Shown here: positions 42,692 through 50,861 of the stretch, piece by piece
How positions within the stretch are numbered: the first letter of the stretch is position 1
How the letters are laid out: every line of letters begins with the position of its first letter
Origin: Streptomyces caelestis
GTDB taxonomy: Bacteria; Actinomycetota; Actinomycetes; Streptomycetales; Streptomycetaceae
Reading direction: 5' to 3'
Assembly (NCBI RefSeq): GCF_014205255.1
Contig: NZ_JACHNE010000001.1
Location: forward strand, 3,782,001-3,846,000
DNA: 64,000 nt
The notes under the pieces: model-generated
Told to the model about the DNA's origin: nothing
The model's input: the letters and a program-made list of their open reading frames with translations, nothing else
Databases searched by the model: none
Translations under genes and position numbers: made by a program

Positions 42692-43861
42692 ATGGTTGCC
42701 CGGAGGAAAGTGGCCGTCGTCGGCGTGGCCCTCTCGGACTGCGGCCGCGTGGACGACGCGACCCCGTACGCGCTGCACGCGCAGGCGGCCCGCCGCGCCC
42801 TGGCCGACGCGGGCCTGGACCGCTCGCTCGTCGACGGCTTCGCCTCGGCGGGCCTGGGCACCCTCGCCCCCGTCGAGGTCGCCGAGTACCTGGGCCTGCG
42901 CCCCACCTGGGTCGACTCCACCTCCGTCGGCGGCTCCACCTGGGAGGTCATGGCGGCCCACGCGGCGGACGCGATCGCGGCCGGGCACGCGCGCGTGGTG
43001 CTGCTCGCCTACGGCTCGACGGCCCGCGCGGACGTCAGGGCGGGCCGCCGCACGGGAACGTTGTCCTTCGGCACGCGCGGACCCCTGCAGTTCGAAGTCC
43101 CCTACGGCCACACCCTGATCGCCAAGTACGCCATGGCGGCCCGCCGCCACATGATCGAGTACGGCACGACGATCGAGCAGCTCGCGGAGGTGGCGGTCCA
43201 GGCCCGGGCCAACGCGGCCCTGAATCCGGAGGCGATGTTCCGCACCCCGGTCACGGTGGACGAGGTCCTGGCCGGCCCCGTGATCGCCGACCCCTTCACC
43301 AAGCTGCACTGCTGCGTCCGTTCCGACGGCGGGGCGGCGGTGCTGCTGGCGGCGGAGGAGTACGTACGGGACTGCCGTACCGCTCCGGTGTGGGTGCTGG
43401 GGAGCGGGGAGTACGTCTCGCACGCCGCGATGTCCGGGTGGGCGGACTTCACGGTGTCCCCGGCTGCGGTGAGCGGACGGCCGGCCTTCGAACGGGCGGG
43501 GGTACGGCCGGACGAGATGGACTTCGCCGAGATCTACGACGCGTTCACCTACATGACCCTGGTGACGCTGGAGGACCTCGGCTTCTGCGGGAAGGGCGAG
43601 GGCGGGGCGTTCGTGGAGAAGGGCCGGCTGCGGGTCGAGGGCGGAGGGCTTCCGGTGAACACCGACGGGGGCGGGCTGTCGGGGCAGCATCCGGGGATGC
43701 GGGGGTTGTTCCTGCTGGTGGAGGCGGTGCGGCAGCTGCGGGGGGAGGGCGGCGAGCGGCAGGTGCGGCGGCGTGGTGACGGGGGGCTGCCCCGGCTGGG
43801 GGTGGTGTCCGGGACGGGTGGGTGGTTCTGTTCTTCGGGGACGGTGGTGTTGGGGGTGTGA
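42692..43861 (+). CDS. second thiolase-fold lipid-transfer protein (389 aa)
   Basis: Same family as 33319-34479: AVVGVALSDCGRVDDAT at the start, QIYDAF-type EIYDAFTYMTLVTLEDLGFCG and NTDGGGLSGQHPGMRG, ending GTGGWFCSSGTVVLG. The thiolase nucleophile is absent. Its expected DUF35 partner is not adjacent but lies at 46094, separated by GNAT, DUF2332 and DoxX genes. ATG 42692 appears leaderless, with operator F2 over the -10. Confidence 0.88.
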   Translation: MVARRKVAVVGVALSDCGRVDDATPYALHAQAARRALADAGLDRSLVDGFASAGLGTLAPVEVAEYLGLRPTWVDSTSVGGSTWEVMAAHAADAIAAGHARVVLLAYGSTARADVRAGRRTGTLSFGTRGPLQFEVPYGHTLIAKYAMAARRHMIEYGTTIEQLAEVAVQARANAALNPEAMFRTPVTVDEVLAGPVIADPFTKLHCCVRSDGGAAVLLAAEEYVRDCRTAPVWVLGSGEYVSHAAMSGWADFTVSPAAVSGRPAFERAGVRPDEMDFAEIYDAFTYMTLVTLEDLGFCGKGEGGAFVEKGRLRVEGGGLPVNTDGGGLSGQHPGMRGLFLLVEAVRQLRGEGGERQVRRRGDGGLPRLGVVSGTGGWFCSSGTVVLGV

Positions 43862-43864
43862 CAA

Positions 43865-44398
43865 CTACCCCGAAACCGTCGACACGGATCCGGCCGCCCA
43901 CGTGTACTCGAGCTCGGGCAGCTCAAAACCCTGCTCGAACAGGCAGACCCGCTCGTCGGTACGGAGAGCGCCGTGTCGCTCGTAGAAGGCGATGGCGAGG
44001 GTGTTGGCGCGCAGCACCTCCAGATAGACGTCCCGTCCGGGATGTTCGGTGACAGCCCACGCGAGAGCGTGTCGCAGCAGTCGGCCTCCGATGCCGGAAC
44101 CGGTACGGCCCGGCCGGGCATGCAGGTTGTCCAGGAGGAGGCGGCCGTCGGGGCGCGGGACGAGGTACGCGAAGCCATCCATCTCGCCTCCGCCCACGGC
44201 GACGAACAGTCCCGCGGCAGGCTGCGGCTGGAGAAGTCGCCCGTGCCACAGCGACAGCCGGTCCTCGTACAGGGGGCCGTCCAGGAAACCGCTCGGCATG
44301 ATCCCCGCATAGGCAGTACGCCAACTCTCCGTGTGAAGTGCCGCGATCTGCTCCACATCGCCCCGCACGCCCGTTCTGATCTCCATGCCGACGAGCAT
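43865..44398 (-). CDS. GNAT family N-acetyltransferase (177 aa)
   Basis: Acetyl-CoA binding core GRTGSGIGGRLLRHALAWA (Q/RxxGxG/A-like motif A), preceded by DGFAYLVPRPDGRLLLDNLHA and followed by LEVLRANTLAIAFYERHGA. The N-terminus IRTGVRGDVEQIAALHTESW resembles the GNAT subgroup acting on small molecules or ribosomal proteins. ATG 44398 has GAGG upstream; ATG 44386 is an alternative. The substrate is unknown. It is convergent with the lipid-transfer gene (3-nt gap) and unrelated to the flanking catabolic genes. Confidence 0.88.
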   Translation of the reverse strand: MLVGMEIRTGVRGDVEQIAALHTESWRTAYAGIMPSGFLDGPLYEDRLSLWHGRLLQPQPAAGLFVAVGGGEMDGFAYLVPRPDGRLLLDNLHARPGRTGSGIGGRLLRHALAWAVTEHPGRDVYLEVLRANTLAIAFYERHGALRTDERVCLFEQGFELPELEYTWAAGSVSTVSG

Positions 44399-44466
44399 CA
44401 CGTATGGCCTCGGGCGTTGGCTAGACTCGTCGGACGCCAGGGCCGACCGCAGGAGGCGCCGTACCC

Positions 44467-45531
44467 GTGGGCAGGGCTCGCACCATCGCTCAGGTGTACC
44501 GACGCTTCGGTGAGGTCGATGCCGCCAGGACATCGCCGCTGTACGAGCGTGTCGCCGTCGCCCTGAGCGAATCCGGCGAGGCGCTGCGCGCCATCGAGGC
44601 GGCGCCGGCGCGCAAACGGCACCCCGCAGTGATCCTCGCCGCGCTGCACGACCTCGCCCTCGCCGGACGCGCCCCGGCGCTCGCCGCGGCCTATGCCGCC
44701 GCGGACGGCGACGCCGCCGCCGACGCGGCGATCGACACACTGCTGCGCATAACCGACTCGGTCGTGGCCGTCGCCGTGCGCCGGCAGCCGCGGACCAACG
44801 AGACCGGACGCTGTGCCGTGCTGTATCCGGCCATCGCCGAGGCGGCACGGCGGGTCGGCGCGCATGCGGTCGGGCTGATCGACGTGGGCTGTTCGGCCGG
44901 GCTCAATCTCAATGTCGATCGCGTCGGCATCACGTACGGCGACGGACTATCGCTGGGCGACCCGTCATCTCCCGTGCAGATGTCGGCTTCGATCGTGGGA
45001 GGCCGGCCCGTCCCGACGCGGGCGATGCCCGAGGTCGTCGCCCGGATCGGCGTCGACCTCGACCCGGTCGACGTGACCGACGCGGATGAGGCCCGATGGT
45101 TGCGCGCCTGTCTGTCGCCGGATCAGCCGGAGCTGCTCGCGAGGCTCGAAGGGGAGACGGCGTTGGCGGCAACGGCCCCTCCGCTGCTGCTGCGGGGGGA
45201 CGCCGTCGAGGTGCTGCCCGACGCCTTCGCCCGTGTGCCCGCGGACGCCCTGCCCGTCGTCACCACGACATGGGCGCTGTCGCACTTCCCGCTCGAAAGC
45301 CGCCTGCGCTTCCTGCACCGCCTCGATGAAGCGGCGGCCGGCCGGCCGGTGGCGTGGGTGTCGGCGGAGGGGGTCGGAGTCGCGCCGACGATCCCGACAC
45401 TCGGCGACCGCCGCGCCTCCGGCCACAGCGTCATCGGACTGGCGGTGTTCGGCCAGTCGGCCCTGCACGCCGAGGCCGTGGGCCGCTGCTGGTCGCAGGG
45501 CCGCACGCTGGCGTGGCTGGCGGGTTCCTGA
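44467..45531 (+). CDS. DUF2332 family protein (354 aa)
   Basis: The core segment VGLIDVGCSAGLNLNVDRVGITYG resembles a SAM-binding methyltransferase loop, and VVTTTWALSHFPLESRLRFLHRLDE is a further family landmark. Function is unknown. GTG 44467 is preceded by GGAGG, and TAGACT (44422-44427) is a plausible -10. Length is normal for DUF2332. Confidence 0.88.
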   Translation: MGRARTIAQVYRRFGEVDAARTSPLYERVAVALSESGEALRAIEAAPARKRHPAVILAALHDLALAGRAPALAAAYAAADGDAAADAAIDTLLRITDSVVAVAVRRQPRTNETGRCAVLYPAIAEAARRVGAHAVGLIDVGCSAGLNLNVDRVGITYGDGLSLGDPSSPVQMSASIVGGRPVPTRAMPEVVARIGVDLDPVDVTDADEARWLRACLSPDQPELLARLEGETALAATAPPLLLRGDAVEVLPDAFARVPADALPVVTTTWALSHFPLESRLRFLHRLDEAAAGRPVAWVSAEGVGVAPTIPTLGDRRASGHSVIGLAVFGQSALHAEAVGRCWSQGRTLAWLAGS

Positions 45532-45596
45532 TGCCCTGTCACGATCCGTCGCCGCTGAGAACTGCCACCACCGCAGGGCTTGTTGCGACCACCTGA

Positions 45597-45613
45597 TCTG
45601 ACGTACCGTCAGG
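45597..45613. promoter_or_regulatory. palindromic operator G
   Basis: TCTGACGTACCGTCAGG, perfect 6-nt arms, 32 nt before the DoxX-like gene start. Confidence 0.75.
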
Positions 45614-45644
45614 TCAGGTCGGGCGGCAATGCGGGAGCATGGGC

Positions 45645-46094
45645 ATGGACACGATCTGGCTCACCGGAGCGGAATGGCTGGCCGTGCTGCGGATCGGGCT
45701 CGGGCTGTGGTGGCTGGAGAGCTGGCGGCACAAGGACCGCAAGGCCTGGTTCGAGAGGGGCACCGGCATCACGTGGGCGGCCGGGATAGCCGCCAAGCAC
45801 CGCTGGAGCGCCGTACGCTCGGGCTTCGACACGATCGTCGCGCCCCACCCGCGCGCGATGGCGTACGTCGTGGTCTACGCGGAACTCGCGCTCGGACTGG
45901 GCCTGATCACCGGCTTCCTCACCCCGGTCGCCCTGGTCGGCGGATTCCTCCTCAACGCCCTCTACCTCACCCTCATGATCCACGACGTCGCCGAGCAGGG
46001 GCAGAATTCGATGATGGCGCTGATGTCGGTGGTCGCGCTGTTCGGGATGTCCTGGCAGACCTGGTCGCTGGACAGCGCGCTGGGGCTGTTCTGA
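45645..46094 (+). CDS. DoxX-like membrane protein (149 aa)
   Basis: Four hydrophobic segments (WLAVLRIGLGLWWLESW, MAYVVVYAELALGLGLITGF, ALVGGFLLNALYLTLM, MALMSVVALFGMSWQTW) match the DoxX/DoxD thiosulfate:quinone-oxidoreductase-like family. ATG 45645 follows GGGAG at good spacing; ATG 45639 is too close. The stop overlaps the next gene (TGATG). Operator G lies directly upstream, tying a membrane protein to the regulon; it may serve electron transfer or uptake. Confidence 0.85.
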   Translation: MDTIWLTGAEWLAVLRIGLGLWWLESWRHKDRKAWFERGTGITWAAGIAAKHRWSAVRSGFDTIVAPHPRAMAYVVVYAELALGLGLITGFLTPVALVGGFLLNALYLTLMIHDVAEQGQNSMMALMSVVALFGMSWQTWSLDSALGLF

Positions 46095-46540
46095 TGGCGG
46101 GGCGTCTCGACCTGCCCGAGCCGGACGCCTTCACGTGGACGTACTGGGACGCGGCCTCCGAGGGCCGGCTGTTGATCCGCCGCTGCCGGGCTTGCGGCCG
46201 GGCACACCACTACCCGCGCGAGTTCTGCCCCCACTGCTGGAGCGAGGACGTCGCCTGGGAGCCCGCGAGCGGCCGCGCCACCCTCTACACCTGGTCCGTC
46301 GTCCACCGCAACGACCTGCCGCCCTTCGCGGATCGCACGCCGTACGTCGCCGCCGTGGTCGACCTCGCCGAGGGGCCGCGGATGATGACGGAGGTCGTGG
46401 GGGTGGGGCAACTGCCGACGGGTGAACGGTCGGCCGGGGAGCTGCCGGCCGAGGAGCTGTCGGCCGGGGCGGAACTGGAGGTCGCGTTCCGGGAGGGGAT
46501 CCCGGTGTTCCGGGTCGTGCCGGGCTCGGTCGGCGGGTGA
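46094..46540 (+). CDS. second Zn-ribbon/OB-fold (DUF35) protein (148 aa)
   Basis: CRACGRAHHYPREFCPHC zinc ribbon, then OB-fold strands ATLYTWSVVHRNDLPPF and PYVAAVVDLAEGPRMMTEVVG. Compared with 34481 it has an inserted Glu/Ala-rich duplication before the last strand (SAGELPAEELSAGAELEV). It overlaps the DoxX gene by 1 nt. It is the probable partner of the second lipid-transfer protein (42692) and would complete a second Ltp/DUF35 aldolase under the same operator type. Confidence 0.88.
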   Translation: MAGRLDLPEPDAFTWTYWDAASEGRLLIRRCRACGRAHHYPREFCPHCWSEDVAWEPASGRATLYTWSVVHRNDLPPFADRTPYVAAVVDLAEGPRMMTEVVGVGQLPTGERSAGELPAEELSAGAELEVAFREGIPVFRVVPGSVGG

Positions 46541-46719
46541 ACGGCAGCGTCCCACGCTACGAGGGGACCCTGCGCGGGGCGATCTTCGAGGAGGGCCGGC
46601 ACGACGCGTTCCGGGACGCCCACCTGCACGCACGGCTATCGACCGATCCGGAACCGGATGCGGAACCGGATGCGGACCGACAGGCCGAACCGGATGCGGG
46701 CCGAGGACCCGGGGCGTAA
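46537..46719 (+). CDS. possible small protein coupled to DUF35 (60 aa)
   Basis: GTG 46537 overlaps the DUF35 stop (GTGA), a common coupling arrangement. The first 35 residues (MNGSVPRYEGTLRGAIFEEG...) look protein-like. The rest is a D-P-E-P-D-A low-complexity tail encoded by three GAACCGGATGCG units (46651-46662, 46663-46674, 46687-46698). It may be the N-terminal stub of a truncated gene. I recognise no family. Confidence 0.35.
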   Translation: MNGSVPRYEGTLRGAIFEEGRHDAFRDAHLHARLSTDPEPDAEPDADRQAEPDAGRGPGA

Positions 46720-46759
46720 TTCGGAGGTGCGGGCGGGGGCGCGGACGGCACCATGGGGC

Positions 46760-47635
46760 ATGCGCACCGACGACTGGCACCTCACCCAGGACCTCGACGC
46801 CTTCCTGACCCGAGCCGGCGGCTTTCTCCGCTCCCAACTCGCTCTGCACACCCTCCCGTTGACCGTCACGGAGAACCTGCGCACGCGCGGCCGGCACATC
46901 TACGGCGACGGAACGCCGGAGTTCGGCGTGCTGGAACAGGACGGCGCGGTCCGGGCGACGTTCTTCCGCACACCACCGCACCGGCTGAACCTCACCGTCC
47001 TGACGGCCGAGGAGGCCGACGCCCTGGCCGCACGGCTGGCCGCCCGCGGGCAACGCCTGCCCGGCGTGCACGCCGACCGCGACACCGCCACCGCCTTCGC
47101 CGAGGCCTGGCAGCGGCACACGGGCGCCACGGCCACGCTCCAGCAGCGTCAGCGGCTCTACCGACTCGGCACCCTGACCGTGCCCCGTCCCGTACCGCCC
47201 GGCAGGCCTCGCATCGCCGGCAAGGCGGACCGTAAGCAACTCATCCGCTGGCACGAGGAGTTCGCCAAGGCCGTCGGCACGGGCACCGTCCGGGACGCCA
47301 CCGAATGGGCGGACGCCCGCATCGAGCAGGGCGGCATCACGTTCTGGGAGACCTCCGACGGCAGCCCGGCCGCCATGGCCGGAACGACCCCTCAGGTCGC
47401 CGGCCAGATCCGTGTCGCCCCGGTCTACACCCCGACCCACCTCCGCGGCCGTGGCTACGCGGGCGCCGCCACCGCCGAGGTCAGCCGCGCCGCCCTGGCC
47501 GCCGGAGCGCAGGAGGTGCTCCTCTTCACGGATCTGTCGAACCCGACCAGCAACGGCCTGTACCAGCGGATCGGGTACCGGCCGGTGACGGACTTCGCGG
47601 GGTACGACTTCACAGAGCGGTCCGCGCCTGCTTGA
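46760..47635 (+). CDS. GNAT family N-acetyltransferase (291 aa)
   Basis: Two-part protein: residues 1-140 form an N-terminal domain (FLRSQLALHTLPLTVTENLR ...), and the C-terminal GNAT domain has VAPVYTPTHLRGRGYAGAATAEVSRAALA (motif A RGRGYAG) and FTDLSNPTSNGLYQRIGYRPV (motif B). This layout matches predicted acetyltransferases of unknown substrate. ATG 46760 is chosen by homology-like onset; upstream sequence is repeat DNA. Its stop lies at the edge of a MerR-type operator. Confidence 0.88.
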   Translation: MRTDDWHLTQDLDAFLTRAGGFLRSQLALHTLPLTVTENLRTRGRHIYGDGTPEFGVLEQDGAVRATFFRTPPHRLNLTVLTAEEADALAARLAARGQRLPGVHADRDTATAFAEAWQRHTGATATLQQRQRLYRLGTLTVPRPVPPGRPRIAGKADRKQLIRWHEEFAKAVGTGTVRDATEWADARIEQGGITFWETSDGSPAAMAGTTPQVAGQIRVAPVYTPTHLRGRGYAGAATAEVSRAALAAGAQEVLLFTDLSNPTSNGLYQRIGYRPVTDFAGYDFTERSAPA

Positions 47636-47654
47636 CCTTGACACAGTGACAAGG
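47636..47654 (+). promoter_or_regulatory. MerR-type dyad over a -35 element
   Basis: CCTTGACACAGTGACAAGG, matching arms CCTTGnCAC/GTGnCAAGG around a central A, containing the -35 hexamer TTGACA. The position and form are typical of MerR-family promoters. It sits 28 nt before the HEAT gene, which is followed by a MerR-HEAT gene. Confidence 0.65.
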
Positions 47655-47682
47655 CCTTCACTGAGTCGAGGAGGTGGTCCCG

Positions 47683-48381
47683 ATGAGCATGCCGGAACAG
47701 AACACGGACACGGACACGGACACGGACACGGACACGGACACGGTACGAGGTCTGCAGGGGCTGGAGGACAGCAGCCCGTCGGTGCGGCTGCGGACAGCGC
47801 TGGCGGCCGGCACGAGCCCTGACCCGCGGTTCGTCGGTGAGCTCATCGAACGATGCGCGGTCGAGCCGGAGTTCCACGTGCGCGACATGCTCACGTGGGC
47901 GCTCACCCGTCACCCGGCATCCATGACGGTCCCGGCGCTTCTCGAGGAACTCCGCTCGGAGCGTGCGCAGGCACGGAGCCAGGCGTTGCACACACTGTCC
48001 AAGATCGGGGATCGGCGGGCGTGGCCGGCGATCACAAGGGCGCTGCTGACCGACGCCGACGACGAGGTGGCGCGGAGTGCCTGGCGGGCAGCGGTCGTTC
48101 TCGTACCCGAAGGCGAGGAGACGGGATTGGCCCGGGTGTTGGTGACGCAACTCGGGCGGGGCGAGCGGCCGACGCAGTTGAGTCTCAGCCGGGCACTGAT
48201 CGCCCTCGGTGAGGTGACCACGCCGGCCCTGCGCGCCGCGATGACGGACCTCGACCCTCGTGTGCGCGCGCACGCGATCGCCACGGAACGACTGTCGCGC
48301 AACCCGGACGCCGGGTTCGAGTTCGCGATCGAGGAGGCGAAGCGCGTCGTGGTACTCGGCAGGACCGGCCAGGAGGAGTGA
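47683..48381 (+). CDS. HEAT-repeat protein (232 aa)
   Basis: After a (Asp-Thr)n tract at residues 6-19 the protein consists of HEAT-like helical pairs (SSPSVRLRTALAAGTSPDPR, ARSQALHTLSKIGDRRAWPA, DLDPRVRAHAIATERL). ATG 47683 follows GAGGAGG at 8 nt. It is 6 nt upstream of a MerR regulator with its own HEAT region, so the two probably interact or co-sense a ligand. No enzyme motif is visible. Confidence 0.8.
   Translation: MSMPEQNTDTDTDTDTDTDTVRGLQGLEDSSPSVRLRTALAAGTSPDPRFVGELIERCAVEPEFHVRDMLTWALTRHPASMTVPALLEELRSERAQARSQALHTLSKIGDRRAWPAITRALLTDADDEVARSAWRAAVVLVPEGEETGLARVLVTQLGRGERPTQLSLSRALIALGEVTTPALRAAMTDLDPRVRAHAIATERLSRNPDAGFEFAIEEAKRVVVLGRTGQEE
47702..47743. repeat. hexanucleotide microsatellite (ACACGG x7)
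   Basis: Seven perfect ACACGG units inside the HEAT gene encode the alternating Asp-Thr tract. Because the unit is 6 nt, copy-number changes lengthen or shorten the tract without shifting the frame. Confidence 0.95.
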
Positions 48382-48387
48382 CAGGCA

Positions 48388-49410
48388 GTGCTGATCGGTG
48401 ATGTGGCACGACGGTCCGGGGTCAGCGCCCGCATGCTGCGGCACTACGAGGCGCTCGGCCTGGTGCGGCCGACGGGTCGTACCCACGCCGGCTATCGCGA
48501 GTACTCCAGCGCGGACATCCGGCGGATCTTCCATATCGAGAGCCTGCGGTCACTGGGGCTGTCGCTGCGTGAAGTCGGGCGCGCGCTCGACGATCCCGGC
48601 TTCACGCCCTCAGCGCTCGTCGACGGCCTCGTCCGCCAGACGCGAGAACGCATCGCGGCGGAAACGGAGTTGCTCACGCGACTGCGCCGGATCGGTGCCG
48701 CGGAACCCGCCGGCTGGGAGGACGTCCTCCAGATCGTCGCACTTCTCCAGGGGCTGGGGTCGAAGAGCGCCGGGACGCGCCAACGCGCGGCCCTGTCCTC
48801 GGTCGAAGAGGTTCCCGTACCCGTCGAAGCCCTGGTCGAGGCGGCGCTGAGCGAGACGGACCCGAACGTCGCCGGAGCCCTTCGATGGGCCATGGCGCGA
48901 TCGGGCGAGGGCGCGCTGCCGCTGCTCGCGGAGGGCCTCGGCTCACCGGCGGCCGAGGTGCGCGAACGAGCCGTCCAGTCCATCGCCGAGTTTCCGGACG
49001 GCAAGGCGACCGCACTGCTGCGGGACGCCCTCGCGAACCCCGACATCGTGGTCCGCGGGTATGCGGCTCTGGCGCTCGGAGCACGGGGGGTGGCCGACGC
49101 GGTGCCGGTGCTCATCGACATGATCGTCGAGGAGACGAACGACGTCGACGCAGCCGACGCACTGAGCGCGCTGGCGAGTGATCCCGCGCTGGCGGATCAG
49201 ATCGCCACCAGGCTCGTCGACTGCCTCGCCCACGGCACCGTCGAAGCGTCCGCGCGCCGACGGCTGGCACAGGCGCTCGCGGACATCCCGGGAAGCACGG
49301 CGTCGGAGGCCCTCGTAGATCTGTCCCACGACGAAAACCGTGCCGTGGCGCTCACCGCGGCGTACGTTCTCGGGATCCGCACCGCGCCGACAGGGAGGGG
49401 GAAGACGTGA
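48388..49410 (+). CDS. MerR family regulator with C-terminal HEAT repeats (340 aa)
   Basis: The N-terminal MerR winged helix (LIGDVARRSGVSARMLRHYEALGLVRPTG, then EYSSADIRRIFHIESLRSLGLSLREVG) and dimerisation helix span to about residue 105. HEAT-like repeats follow (SETDPNVAGALRWAMARSGE, AAEVRERAVQSIAEFPDGKA, NPDIVVRGYAALALGARGVA). MerR proteins usually carry small ligand domains, so the HEAT array is unusual. GTG 48388 has AGGAGGAG. It probably autoregulates the pair through the dyad at 47636-47654. Confidence 0.9.
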   Translation: MLIGDVARRSGVSARMLRHYEALGLVRPTGRTHAGYREYSSADIRRIFHIESLRSLGLSLREVGRALDDPGFTPSALVDGLVRQTRERIAAETELLTRLRRIGAAEPAGWEDVLQIVALLQGLGSKSAGTRQRAALSSVEEVPVPVEALVEAALSETDPNVAGALRWAMARSGEGALPLLAEGLGSPAAEVRERAVQSIAEFPDGKATALLRDALANPDIVVRGYAALALGARGVADAVPVLIDMIVEETNDVDAADALSALASDPALADQIATRLVDCLAHGTVEASARRRLAQALADIPGSTASEALVDLSHDENRAVALTAAYVLGIRTAPTGRGKT

Positions 49411-49422
49411 ACCAAGGTCCGT

Positions 49423-50088
49423 TCAGGGCCACAGCAGTTCCCGGGTCCACCCTTCCTCCGTGCTCCGGTAGCGGAGCCGTACGTGCCGCCGCACCGCGTC
49501 TCCCTGGAAGAACTCGACCTCCTCGGCCCGCAGCCGGTACAGCGTCCAGGACGGCACCGGTGCCTCCGGCTCCCGCGCGGCCCGTTCCCACGCCGACTCC
49601 GAGGCCCGTGCCAGCTCCTCCACCGAGCCCAGGATCTCGCTCTGGCGGCCGGTCAGCGCCGCGGCCAGCGCACCCGTCGAGCGGGCGTGGAGGTCGCCCT
49701 GGGCCTCCTCGGACGGGGCGGCCGACACCGGGCCACGGACCCGTACCTGCCGACCGAGGACCGGCCAGTAGAAGCCGAGGGCCGCGTACGGGCGGGCGGT
49801 GAGGTGGCGGCCCTTGCGGCTGCCGGCGTGGGACGCGAAGGACCAGCCGGTCTCGTCGGCGCCGTGCAGCATGACGATCCGTACGTCGGGCACGCCGGAC
49901 TCGTCGGAGGTCGCCAGCGACATGGTGTGCGGCTCGGTCTGCCCGGCCGCCACCGCCGCCGCGAACCACTCGGTGAAGAGTGGCAGCGGGGCGGCGGGGG
50001 CGGTCGTCGGGTCGAAGGAGGGGAGGTGCGTGACCTGCGGGTCCCAGACGCGCAGTGACCTCAGCAGCTCGTGAAGATCCGTTGCCAT
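49423..50088 (-). CDS. pyridoxamine 5'-phosphate oxidase-type flavoprotein (221 aa)
   Basis: PdxH-like split barrel: EPHTMSLATSDESGVPDVRIVMLHGADETGWSFASHAGSRKGRHL (FMN-binding), the DLHARST...RQSEILGSVEEL helix region and a C-terminal PNPOx dimer motif (VEFFQGDAVRRHVRLRYR). It may oxidise PNP/PMP to PLP, but it diverges from canonical PdxH (the R-L-P-x-P end is absent), so it may be a paralogue acting on another substrate. Confidence 0.88.
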   Translation of the reverse strand: MATDLHELLRSLRVWDPQVTHLPSFDPTTAPAAPLPLFTEWFAAAVAAGQTEPHTMSLATSDESGVPDVRIVMLHGADETGWSFASHAGSRKGRHLTARPYAALGFYWPVLGRQVRVRGPVSAAPSEEAQGDLHARSTGALAAALTGRQSEILGSVEELARASESAWERAAREPEAPVPSWTLYRLRAEEVEFFQGDAVRRHVRLRYRSTEEGWTRELLWP

Positions 50089-50115
50089 CCCCCGATTGTC
50101 ACCCCGGAACGCTCC

Positions 50116-50541
50116 TCACACCTGCCCGAGGTCCGACGACACCCACCGCTCCGGCCGCATCCGCAGGACCAGCTGTTCTCCGTGGTTCTTCCAGGCGAAG
50201 TCCACGTAGCCGTCGACCTTGTCGGCCGGCAGGTAGCGCGCCGAGATCTCGCGGAGCTGGTCGAGGGTGGCGGGGGCCGTGTCGACGACCGGGCCCTCGA
50301 CCGACACGTACCGGATCGTCGGCTCCAGCCGGTCCACCATCAGCGAGAACCGGCCCGCCGCGCTGATCAGTTCGTACTTGCGGGAATCGAGGCCGGTCAT
50401 GATCCAGATCTCGCCGCCGGGCTCGTACTGGTACCAGATCGGCACGGTCAGCGGCGCGCGGTTCGGCCCCGCGTCGACCGCCAGCGCGGCGATGTGCGGT
50501 TCGGCCAGGAACTGTTCGCGCTCTTCGCGGGTCAGGGCCAT
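50116..50541 (-). CDS. PPOX-class F420/FMN-dependent oxidoreductase (141 aa)
   Basis: Small split-barrel protein: LTREEREQFLAEPHIAALAVDAG, PLTVPIWYQYEPGGEIWIMTGLDSRKYELI and RFSLMVDRLEPTIRYVSVEGPV are typical of Rv1155/Rv2074-like F420-binding reductases. ATG 50541 follows AAGGAG. It lies 27 nt upstream of the PdxH-like gene and may be cotranscribed with it. Third candidate F420 user class in the window. Confidence 0.9.
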   Translation of the reverse strand: MALTREEREQFLAEPHIAALAVDAGPNRAPLTVPIWYQYEPGGEIWIMTGLDSRKYELISAAGRFSLMVDRLEPTIRYVSVEGPVVDTAPATLDQLREISARYLPADKVDGYVDFAWKNHGEQLVLRMRPERWVSSDLGQV

Positions 50542-50861
50542 TCCGGTCTCCTTCGCAGGGCTGTTCCGGTCTGAATCGGCGTCATCTCAACACCCGTTCG
50601 GCGCCCCGGTGTTCCCGCGTCGGCGGCCATATGCGAGTCCCCCGTGAAGCTGTGTGCCGGCATCGCCCCGAGCGTGCGGGCAACGAGCGGGAGCCGGGCA
50701 GCCCACACTCACACAGATGTCAGGAGTGATCACCAGCCCGCCACAACCAGGCCATCGACGCCACCGGCTCCACCCCGCCCTCCCACAGCCGTGATCAATC
50801 CGAAACCAATTCCGGTCTTGACCGAGACCCATCAAGCGGGTCCGTGGCTACGCTCCCGCTC
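50542..50861. other. 320-nt intergenic region
   Basis: No convincing coding sequence. It carries the divergent promoters of the PPOX gene and the FMO-like gene; TACGCT at 50849-50854 is a likely -10 for the latter, giving a leaderless transcript. Confidence 0.5.

Noticed and set aside
46651..46698. GAACCGGATGCG repeats considered as iterons or an attachment site
   Set aside because: Only three short units within a low-complexity D-P-E-P-D-A coding tail, with no replication or integrase gene nearby.
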